This document shows positions 1 to 7,248 of a stretch of 8,547 nucleotides of DNA, in pieces. The stretch is from an uncultured Collinsella sp. (GTDB taxonomy: Bacteria; Actinomycetota; Coriobacteriia; Coriobacteriales; Coriobacteriaceae). A program made the translations under genes and the position numbers. The DNA is taken from contig UQJA01000087.1 in NCBI GenBank assembly GCA_900541285.1, forward strand, positions 1-8,547. Direction: 5' to 3'. The notes beneath the pieces are model-generated. The model was not told the DNA's origin. It saw only the letters and a program-made list of their open reading frames with translations, and did not search any database. Positions within the stretch are counted from its first letter, which is position 1, and the number at the start of each line of letters is the position of its first letter.

Positions 1-198
1 GTGCTCGAGAAGAAAGCCTTCGCGCTAGACCACCAAACCCCTGAAAAGTTATTCGAAGCTGCAGCTAAAAACCTGCTTAGCGAGCTCGTAAACGCAGAAG
101 TCCATAAGGCATCCTACGAACACATCAGCGTCATGCTTGATTCGATCCCCGTGCAAAAGAAGCGCAAAAGCATTATAGGCACCCTCAAGCGTAGATAA
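1..198 (+). CDS. C-terminal fragment of an unrecognised protein, cut by the window edge and probably by the IS
   Basis: The frame is open from base 1, so the visible 65 codons are probably the end of a longer gene whose start lies outside the window; the GTG at base 1 cannot be judged as a start. I do not recognise the family. The visible part is mostly helix-prone (EKLFEAAAKNLLSELVNAEV) and ends in a strongly basic tail (KKRKS...LKRR). Its codons are less GC-rich than those of the metabolic genes to the right, which fits an accessory gene. The TAA stop at 196-198 falls inside the proposed left end of the neighbouring insertion sequence (from 194), so the last residue and the stop are probably supplied by the IS and the native C terminus may be lost. 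No continuation of the frame is visible beyond the right end of the IS. The coding call itself is moderate because only the tail can be seen. Confidence 0.4.
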   Translation: MLEKKAFALDHQTPEKLFEAAAKNLLSELVNAEVHKASYEHISVMLDSIPVQKKRKSIIGTLKRR

Positions 199-222
199 CG
201 TACAATCTCTTGCGCACTTTCA
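194..222 (+). repeat. Left terminal inverted repeat of the IS (imperfect)
   Basis: It pairs with 1531-1559 in inverted orientation, 18 of 29 positions without gaps. The best-conserved parts are the outer 8 bases (6 of 8) and the TCTT.CGCA block (about 208-216). The stop codon of the upstream partial gene lies within it. Confidence 0.5.
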
Positions 223-312
223 CAGCAGCATAGCCTAGATACCAAAAGACACGGCTCCGGCCTTCGGTATGATTCGAGTTGTCTAGATTCGATCATATTA
301 GGAGGCAGAGCC

Positions 313-1503
313 ATGTCCGATCCCATCGTATCATTCGACGAGGCCGCCATGCGCGGCGAGCTCAAGGAGCTCGTCAGAAGAACAGTCGAGGACACCCTGA
401 ACGCCCTTCTCGAGGAGGAGGCCGACGACCTGATAGGCGCCGACCGCTACGAGCGGACGGCAGGGCGCGAGGCCTACCGCGCCGGCCACTACGAGCGCGG
501 GCTCACCACCACCTCGGGCCAGGTGACCCTCAGGATGCCCAAGCTCAAGGGAATGCGGTTCGCCACCGCCATCATCGAGCGGTACAAGCGCCGGGAGGCC
601 TCCGTCGAGGAGGCCATGATCGAGATGTACCTGGCCGGGGTCTCCACGAGGCGCATCGAGGACGTCTCCGAGATCCTGTGGGGCGCGAGCGTGTCGGCGG
701 CCACCGTGTCGAACTTGAACGAGAAAGCGTTCGAGGCCGTCGAGGAATGGAGGAGCAGGCCGTTGGCCCGCGAGTACCCCTACGTCTTCGTCGACGGTAT
801 CTACCTCAAGCGCAGCTGGGGAGGGTCCTACGAGAACGTGGCCGTGCTGGTCGCCATCGGCGTCAACTCCGCCGGCGACCGGGAGGTCATCGGCTGCTCC
901 GAGGGGTACACCGAGTCCGCGGAGTCCTGGCGCGAATTCTTCTCCTGGCTCAAGGGACGCGGGCTCTCCGGCGTACGGCTCGTCACCGGCGACAAGTGCG
1001 CGGGGATGCTCGGTGCGCTCGAGGAGGTGTTCCCCGGGGCCCGCTACCAGCGCTGCACGGTGCATTTCTACCGCAACGTGCTGGGAAGGGTTCCCGTGAC
1101 CAGGCGGAAGGCCGCGGCGCGCATGCTGAAGGCGATCCACGCGCAGGAATCGCGCGAGGCATGCGCCAGAAAAGCCGAGGAGGTGGCGGAGGAGCTGGAA
1201 TCGATGAGGCTCGGGGCGGCCGCGAGGACGGTGCGCGACGGGTTCGCCGAGACGCTTGCCTACACGGAATTCCCACCGGAGCACTGGCGCCGGATCAGGA
1301 CGAACAACGGGATCGAGCGCATCAACCGCGAGATCAGGAGGAGGACGAGGGTCGTCGGGACCTTCCCAGACGGCAATTCGGCTCTGATGTTGGTGACGGC
1401 GAGGCTGAAGTACATAGTGGAGCACGAGTGGGGCAAGAGGAGGTACTTGGACATGTCGAAGCTGGAGGAGATGGACGAGCTGAGGGGAAAGGCGGAGGGC
1501 TAG
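313..1503 (+). CDS. IS256-family (mutator-type) DDE transposase
   Basis: Cuts and rejoins DNA at the element ends to move the insertion sequence, through a copy-out circular intermediate in characterised IS256 members. The protein is 396 residues, a normal family length. The three catalytic acids are D161 (in VFVDGIYLK), D227 (in VTGDKCAGM) and E335 (in TNNGIERINREIRRRT). Their spacings of 66 and 108 equal those of IS256 itself as I recall them (D167, D233, E341). The family C-x2-H motif is present at C248-H251 (RYQRCTVHFYRN), as is the C-terminal RTRVVGTFPDGNSAL block. The N-terminal third is the expected DNA-binding region. The ATG at 313 is chosen because AGGAGG (300-305) sits 7 bases upstream. 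No frameshift or missing catalytic residue is seen, so the gene looks functional. It uses AGG/AGA arginine codons much more than the neighbouring genes, which prefer CGC/CGT, consistent with recent arrival from another genome. Confidence 0.96.
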   Translation: MSDPIVSFDEAAMRGELKELVRRTVEDTLNALLEEEADDLIGADRYERTAGREAYRAGHYERGLTTTSGQVTLRMPKLKGMRFATAIIERYKRREASVEEAMIEMYLAGVSTRRIEDVSEILWGASVSAATVSNLNEKAFEAVEEWRSRPLAREYPYVFVDGIYLKRSWGGSYENVAVLVAIGVNSAGDREVIGCSEGYTESAESWREFFSWLKGRGLSGVRLVTGDKCAGMLGALEEVFPGARYQRCTVHFYRNVLGRVPVTRRKAAARMLKAIHAQESREACARKAEEVAEELESMRLGAAARTVRDGFAETLAYTEFPPEHWRRIRTNNGIERINREIRRRTRVVGTFPDGNSALMLVTARLKYIVEHEWGKRRYLDMSKLEEMDELRGKAEG

Positions 1504-1530
1504 AAGAGGACGGGGCCGGAGACGGCTAAA

Positions 1531-1559
1531 TCAATTTGCGAAAGAATCTTGACGGTACC
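1531..1559 (-). repeat. Right terminal inverted repeat of the IS (imperfect)
   Basis: Partner of 194-222. The outer tip is GGTACC, which is itself palindromic, followed inward by GTCAAGATTCTTTCGCA when read on the minus strand. It ends one base before the first copy of the alternating 15-bp repeat array, so IS and array are directly adjacent. Confidence 0.5.
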
Positions 1560-1695
1560 TCTAAATCTGTAACACCAAAGGTGAATTTCAGCTGCTAGAT
1601 GTTACAGATTGAGATAAACCCAAGGGGAGGGGCCGGTATGTCTCAATCTGTAACAGCTGGGACCGTTTTGGTTGAGTAGTTGTTACAGATCGAGA
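1560..1695. repeat. Array of four 15-bp repeats in alternating orientation, period 40-41 bp
   Basis: The repeat TGTTACAGATTGAGA occurs four times: minus at 1560-1574 (one mismatch), plus at 1600-1614 (exact), minus at 1641-1655 (exact) and plus at 1681-1695 (one mismatch). Start-to-start spacing is 40, 41 and 40. Spacers are 25, 26 and 25 bases (1575-1599, 1615-1640, 1656-1680) and do not resemble one another. Adjacent copies are inverted, so the array can be read as two 55-bp units (15-25-15) or as overlapping stem-loops with 15-bp stems; the middle pair is a perfect 15-bp inverted repeat. A weak further match (8 of 15) lies at 1712-1726 but is off the period. The array sits between the IS and the 3' end of glgP. 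It could be a BIME-like mosaic repeat, a multi-site operator for a dimeric protein, or the remnant of a mobile element; the sequence does not decide. The regular geometry is directly visible and its function is unknown. Confidence 0.9.
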
Positions 1696-1735
1696 TTGTT
1701 TGGTCGAGTCGGGTCACAGAGTAACGTGCGGGCAC

Positions 1736-1766
1736 AAAAAACGGAGTCGTGTTGCCACGACTCCGT
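1736..1766 (-). terminator. Rho-independent terminator of the malQ-glgP unit
   Basis: On the minus strand there is a perfect 10-bp stem (ACGGAGTCGT pairing with ACGACTCCGT, plus-strand 1741-1750 and 1757-1766) with a 6-base loop, followed directly by six T residues (the A run at 1736-1741; the innermost base overlaps the stem). It lies 30 bases after the glgP stop. The plus-strand side has no T run, so it acts in one direction and would not stop transcripts coming out of the transposase gene. Confidence 0.92.
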
Positions 1767-1796
1767 ATCTCAAGAGGATGGGTAAGGGAGGCGAAA

Positions 1797-4064
<2,268 letters not shown>

Positions 4065-4110
4065 GTTTTCTCCTGTGATGGGTTGTTTCATGTCTGCAAT
4101 TCATAAGAAG

Positions 4111-4144
4111 CCCGCGCGAGGGGATTGGGGTGGCCTCGCGCGGG
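4111..4144 (-). other. GC-rich intercistronic hairpin between malQ and glgP
   Basis: A perfect 11-bp stem (CCCGCGCGAGG at 4111-4121 pairing with CCTCGCGCGGG at 4134-4144) encloses a 12-base loop. Read on the minus strand it lies 48 bases after the malQ stop and is followed by CTTCTTATGAA, a poor U tract. It could be a leaky terminator that lowers glgP expression relative to malQ, or a stem that protects the malQ mRNA end from 3' exonucleases. The pairing is certain; the function is inferred. Confidence 0.7.
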
Positions 4145-4192
4145 AAAAGCAAGCGCGTCCGCACGGTGGGGAGGGGTTGGGCGCGGTAGCTC

Positions 4193-5698
4193 CTATTGAG
4201 GAAGCTCGATTTCGGCTTCCGACGGGATGCGGAAGTAGGTCTCGGTCCAGTCAGTGAGTTTGTGCTCGAGCTCGCGGGTGATGGCGCCGTCGAGCATGCG
4301 CCAGGTCCAGTTGCCGCCCAGCGTGGCAGGGGTGTTGATGCGCGCCTCGTTGCCCAAGTTGAGCAGGTCTTGCATGGTGTAGATGCACGTGTCACTCACG
4401 CTGGCGGCGATGGTGCGATTGAGTGCATCTGCCATGGGTTCGCCGGCCTGCTGATGGGTGTACAGGGCTGCCTGCTCACGCTGACGCGGGGTGGCCGTTC
4501 CCTCAAACCAACCGCGCGCCGTCTCGTTGTCGTGGGTGCCCACATAGGTGACGGTGTTGGCGATGTAGTTATGCGGCAGGTAGTACGAGTTGGTACCCTC
4601 AAAGGCAAACTGCAGGATTTTCATGCCGGGGAAGCCCGAGTTGTCGCGCATGTCGATGACGCTGGGGGTGAGGAAGCCCAGGTCCTCGGCGATGATGGGC
4701 AGCGTGCCGAGCTTTTCCTCGAGCGTCTTGAAGAACTTGAGGCCGGGACCCTGCGTCCACGAACCGTAGGACGAATCGGGCGAGGAGAACGGCACCTCCC
4801 AATAGGCCTCGAAGCCGCGGAAGTGATCCAGGCGGATGACGTCGTACATGTCGAGGGCGGCGCGAATGCGGCCCTCCCACCAGGAGAAGCCATCGGACTC
4901 CATGGCGTCCCAGTCGTAGATGGGGTTGCCCCAGTACTGGCCGGTGGCCGAGAACTGGTCGGGCGGCGTGCCGGCGACGCTCACGGGATTGCCGGCGGCG
5001 TCGATCTTAAAGAGCTCAGGCGTCGCCCACATCTCGACGGAGTCACGCGAGACATAGATGGGCAGGTCGCCGATGATGAGAATGTCGCGCTCGTTGGCAT
5101 AGGCCTTGAGACGGCTCCACTGGCGATCGAAGAAGTACTGCGTCATCTGGTGGTAGAGCATACGCGCCGGATGGTCGGCGCAGACCTTGGCGGAAGCCTC
5201 GCCGCGGGTGCGGAGCTCCGCAGGCCACTCCCAAAACGCCTTGAGACCGCACTCCTCTTTGACGGTCATGAACTCACAGTAGGGGATGAGCCAGTCCTCG
5301 TTGGCCTGGATAAAGTCATCGAAATCGGCCGGCTTGTCGGCAGCAAAGCGCTCAGCGGCTCGGTCGAGAATCTGACGGCGGCCACCAAAGATGGCACCGT
5401 AGTCGACATTGCTGGGGTCGGATCCCAGATACACGCCATCGATATCGCGCTGCTCCAGATACCCTGCCTCGATAAGCTCGGCAAAGTCGATAAAGTTGGG
5501 GTTGCCTGCGCGGGCCGAGAACGACTGATAGGGCGAATCGCCATAGCTGGTCGTCGTAAGGGGCAGAATCTGCCAGTAATGTTGTTTGCACGAGGCGAGA
5601 AAATCGACGAAGTCGTAGGCATTCCAGCCAAAGCCGCCGATTCCGTATGGTCCGGGCAGAGATGAGACGGGCATGAGGACGCCGCTTGCACGCTCCAT
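4193..5698 (-). CDS. malQ: 4-alpha-glucanotransferase (amylomaltase, GH77)
   Basis: Cytoplasmic enzyme that transfers alpha-1,4-glucan segments between maltodextrins, releasing glucose and building chains long enough for the phosphorylase. It is 501 residues, the usual size of the short bacterial GH77 form. The GH77 triad is present: nucleophile D291 (VIRLDHFRGFEAYW), acid/base E338 (IIAEDLGFLTP) and transition-state stabiliser D390 (VGTHDNETARGW). Other family blocks are the N-terminal ASGVLMPVSSLPGPYGIGGFG, GDLPIYVSRDSVEMWA (210-225) and VAGTPPDQFSATGQYWGNPIYDW (241-263). The ATG at 5698 is preferred because GGTGAG lies about 7 bases upstream and the protein then starts just before the conserved ASGVLMP block; TTG at 5713 or GTG at 5710 would add only 4-5 residues. 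It is the first gene of a two-gene unit with glgP, with its own promoter and operator candidate at 5784-5813, separated from galE by a terminator. Confidence 0.96.
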   Translation of the reverse strand: MERASGVLMPVSSLPGPYGIGGFGWNAYDFVDFLASCKQHYWQILPLTTTSYGDSPYQSFSARAGNPNFIDFAELIEAGYLEQRDIDGVYLGSDPSNVDYGAIFGGRRQILDRAAERFAADKPADFDDFIQANEDWLIPYCEFMTVKEECGLKAFWEWPAELRTRGEASAKVCADHPARMLYHQMTQYFFDRQWSRLKAYANERDILIIGDLPIYVSRDSVEMWATPELFKIDAAGNPVSVAGTPPDQFSATGQYWGNPIYDWDAMESDGFSWWEGRIRAALDMYDVIRLDHFRGFEAYWEVPFSSPDSSYGSWTQGPGLKFFKTLEEKLGTLPIIAEDLGFLTPSVIDMRDNSGFPGMKILQFAFEGTNSYYLPHNYIANTVTYVGTHDNETARGWFEGTATPRQREQAALYTHQQAGEPMADALNRTIAASVSDTCIYTMQDLLNLGNEARINTPATLGGNWTWRMLDGAITRELEHKLTDWTETYFRIPSEAEIELPQ

Positions 5699-5783
5699 GA
5701 ATGCGCTCACCAACCTTCTTGTTGTGGGGTCGGCCTGCCGATGGGTGTGCAGTCCGCCTCCGATGTTCCTATTCGATACGCCT

Positions 5784-5813
5784 ATTGTAAAACATGTTGT
5801 TTAAACATGTACA
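5784..5813 (-). promoter_or_regulatory. Probable sigma-70-type promoter of malQ-glgP
   Basis: On the minus strand a -35-like TGTACA (plus 5808-5813, 4 of 6 to TTGACA) and a -10 TACAAT (plus 5784-5789, 5 of 6 to TATAAT) are separated by 18 bases. The start of transcription would fall near 5776, giving a leader of about 78 bases before malQ. The stretch is clearly AT-rich against its GC-rich surroundings and lies just downstream of the galE terminator, where a new promoter is expected. Confidence 0.6.
5792..5810. promoter_or_regulatory. Candidate operator: inverted repeat within the malQ promoter spacer
   Basis: ACATGTT (5792-5798) and AACATGT (5804-5810) form a perfect 7-bp inverted repeat around a 5-bp centre, 19 bp in all. 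It fills most of the gap between the proposed -35 and -10 elements. A dimeric repressor bound here would block RNA polymerase, as expected for a maltodextrin-inducible unit. The centre is not the CG typical of LacI-family operators, so the regulator family is left open. Confidence 0.5.
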
Positions 5814-5862
5814 GGCAAGATAAAAAAGTTGGTCGATTTTCGGCGAATGGTTACATGCCATG

Positions 5863-5896
5863 AAAAAGCCCCGACCTCACAACGTGAGATCGGGGC
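5863..5896 (-). terminator. Rho-independent terminator of galE
   Basis: On the minus strand a 13-bp stem with one mismatch (GCCCCGATCTCAC pairing across a 3-base loop with GTGAGGTCGGGGC; plus-strand 5868-5880 and 5884-5896) is followed directly by TTTTT (A run 5863-5867). It starts 22 bases after the galE stop and separates galE from malQ. Confidence 0.93.
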
Positions 5897-5918
5897 AAGA
5901 GCGGTATGTAGGTTTTTA

Positions 5919-6980
5919 CTACTCGGCGTCGGCGAAGCCGTTGGGGTTGTGGCTCTGCCAGTTCCAGCTATCGCGGCACATGTCCGCGATGTCGTACTGG
6001 GCCTTCCAGCCCATCATGCGCTCGGCCTTGGAGGCATCGCACCAGTTGGCAGCGATGTCGCCGGCGCGGCGCTCGCGGATCACGTAGGGCAGCTCCTTGC
6101 CACAAGCCTTGGAGAAGGCGGCGACGACCTCGAGTACCGAGGTGCCGGTGCCGGTGCCCAGGTTAAAGGTCTCGACGCCGGTCTTGCCGTTCATCCAGTT
6201 AAGGGCGGCAACGTGACCAGAGGCCAGATCGCACACGTGGATGTAGTCGCGCACGCCGGTGCCGTCGGGGGTGGGGTAATCGTTGCCAAAGACCTGAACG
6301 GCCTCGAGCTTGCCCACGGCAACCTGGGCGACATAGGGCACCAGGTTGTTGGGGATGCCCTTGGGGTCCTCGCCGATCAGGCCTGACGGATGAGCGCCGA
6401 TGGGGTTGAAGTAACGGAGCAGCACGACGTCCCACTCGGGGTCGGCGGTGTGGACGTCCATAAGGATCTGCTCGATCATCCACTTGGTCCAACCATAGGG
6501 GTTGGTCGCGGGCTTCTTAGGATCCTCCTCGGTGACGGGCGGGTTGTCCGGGTCGCCGTAGACGGTCGAGGAGCTCGAGAAGATGATGGACTTGCAGCCA
6601 TGGCTGCGCATGACGTCGATGAGCACCAGGGTGTTCTCGATGTTGTTGTGGTAGTACTCGACGGGCTTGCTCACCGACTCGCCGACGGCCTTAAAACCGG
6701 CGAAGTGGATGACGCGGTCGATCTGATGGGTATCGAAGATCTTGTTCATTGCATTGCGGTCGAGCACGTTGGCCTCGTAGAAGGTGAGGTTCTTGGCGGC
6801 CTCGTCGCCCACGATGGTCTTGACGCGGTCGACGGCGACGGCGCTGGAGTTGGAGAGATCATCGACGATGACGACCTGGTAGCCACCCTCGAGCAGCTGA
6901 ACGACGGTGTGCGAGCCGATAAAGCCGGCGCCACCGGTAACGAGGACGCAGGTGTCTTTGGGGTCGAGTGCTTTGGACAT
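5919..6980 (-). CDS. galE: UDP-glucose 4-epimerase
   Basis: Cytoplasmic NAD-dependent short-chain dehydrogenase-type enzyme that interconverts UDP-galactose and UDP-glucose (Leloir pathway, and precursor supply for cell-surface glycans). It has 353 residues, slightly longer than E. coli GalE (338). The Rossmann motif GGAGFIG lies at 16-22. The active-site serine/threonine stretch FSSSSTVYG is at 134-142, and the YxxxK pair is Y162/K166 (NPYGWTK). The substrate-binding blocks RYFNPIGAHPSG...GEDPKGIPNNLVPYVAQVAVG and FGNDYPTPDGTGVRDYIHVCDLASGHV match E. coli GalE closely. At the gatekeeper position equivalent to E. coli Y299 (human C307) it has N312 (DIAANWCDASKA), a smaller residue that in related enzymes allows N-acetylated sugars. 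The ATG at 6980 is supported by AGGAG 5 bases upstream. It is transcribed alone, ends in its own terminator, and is divergent from the peptidase gene. Confidence 0.96.
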   Translation of the reverse strand: MSKALDPKDTCVLVTGGAGFIGSHTVVQLLEGGYQVVIVDDLSNSSAVAVDRVKTIVGDEAAKNLTFYEANVLDRNAMNKIFDTHQIDRVIHFAGFKAVGESVSKPVEYYHNNIENTLVLIDVMRSHGCKSIIFSSSSTVYGDPDNPPVTEEDPKKPATNPYGWTKWMIEQILMDVHTADPEWDVVLLRYFNPIGAHPSGLIGEDPKGIPNNLVPYVAQVAVGKLEAVQVFGNDYPTPDGTGVRDYIHVCDLASGHVAALNWMNGKTGVETFNLGTGTGTSVLEVVAAFSKACGKELPYVIRERRAGDIAANWCDASKAERMMGWKAQYDIADMCRDSWNWQSHNPNGFADAE

Positions 6981-7017
6981 GTAGTCTCCTATCGAATCAG
7001 GAACACTTCTTCAGGGG

Positions 7018-7023
7018 AGTATA
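7018..7023 (-). promoter_or_regulatory. Possible -10 element of the galE promoter
   Basis: TATACT on the minus strand is a 5 of 6 match to TATAAT and would start transcription near 7011, leaving a leader of about 30 bases that carries the AGGAG site. I find no convincing -35 sequence at the usual distance, so this is tentative. Confidence 0.35.
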
Positions 7024-7174
7024 GCGCAGGCAGGGACGCCCAAATCGTGCGCTGTAGGAAAAGCAGAGGATTGTGCTAACGTACTCATAGAAGAGCTTGC
7101 GTACGCATAACCTGATCTTTGACATTTGCTTACGAGCCGCTGACCTTGTAGTTTCCTGCCGTTCGTGGAAATCG

Positions 7175-7225
7175 TTGGGACGCGCCATATGTACGCTAAT
7201 ATGTATGAGTTGAGCGACATATAAA
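7175..7225 (+). promoter_or_regulatory. Probable promoter region of the cell-wall peptidase gene
   Basis: An AT-rich island upstream of the peptidase start. TTGGGA (7175-7180) with TAATAT (7197-7202) at 16 bases is one possible -35/-10 pair; TATAAA (7220-7225) is a second -10 candidate without a clear -35. The two cannot be separated by eye. The region overlaps repeated ATATGT hexamers that may be regulator sites. Confidence 0.35.
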
Positions 7226-7248
7226 TAAGCATGTAACGGAGTACATAT
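7187..7248. repeat. Four ATATGT hexamers, two forward and two reversed, before the peptidase start codon
   Basis: ATATGT occurs at 7187-7192 and 7199-7204 on the plus strand and, as ACATAT, at 7217-7222 and 7243-7248. The outer pair extends to a perfect 9-bp inverted repeat: CATATGTAC at 7186-7194 and GTACATATG at 7241-7249. The last copy overlaps the ATG of the gene, so a bound protein or an RNA stem here could control both transcription and translation. Confidence 0.6.

Larger units (their letters stand above)
194..1559 (+). mobile_element. IS256-family insertion sequence, about 1.37 kb
   Basis: The element consists of one transposase gene (313-1503) between imperfect terminal inverted repeats. 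I place the ends by aligning 194-222 with the reverse complement of 1531-1559: 18 of 29 positions match without gaps, including GATAACGT against GGTACCGT at the tips and an inner block around TCTT.CGCA. The left tip GATAA...GT also resembles the known end of IS256. The total length fits the family range of about 1.2-1.5 kb. IS256-type elements normally leave 8-9 bp target duplications, but I see none (CAAGCGTA on the left, TCTAAATC on the right). The ends may be off by a few bases, or the flanks may have been rearranged after insertion. The family assignment is secure from the transposase; the exact boundaries are an inference. Confidence 0.75.

Noticed and set aside
279..1529. Arg/Gly-rich open frame overlapping the transposase in another plus-strand frame
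   Set aside because: The composition is an out-of-frame reading of the transposase; the ribosome binding site and DDE motifs support the frame starting at 313.
1638..1679. 13-codon micro-ORF inside the repeat array, with a GGAGGGG-like site before its ATG
   Set aside because: Too short to support as a gene; the purine-rich spacer and ATG could easily be coincidental, and part of the frame is the repeat itself.
1560..1695. CRISPR array
   Set aside because: The repeats are only 15 bp, alternate in orientation, number only four, and no cas gene is present in the window.
1712..1726. Fifth copy of the alternating repeat
   Set aside because: Only 8 of 15 positions match and it is off the 40-bp period, so it is not counted.
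4065..4091. Upstream in-frame start for glgP adding MKQPITGEN
   Set aside because: No ribosome binding site precedes it, while AGGAG lies correctly before the ATG at 4064 and the added codons overlap that site.
4196..5665. Long plus-strand open frame (489 codons) antisense to malQ
   Set aside because: It mirrors the malQ frame; its translation has no recognisable domain and malQ on the other strand has all catalytic motifs. High GC makes long antisense frames common.
7190..7207. WalR/VicR-type box (TGTWAH-N5-TGTWAH) upstream of the peptidase
   Set aside because: The two TGTA elements (TGTACG and TGTATG) are 12 bases apart rather than 11 and each breaks the consensus after TGTA.
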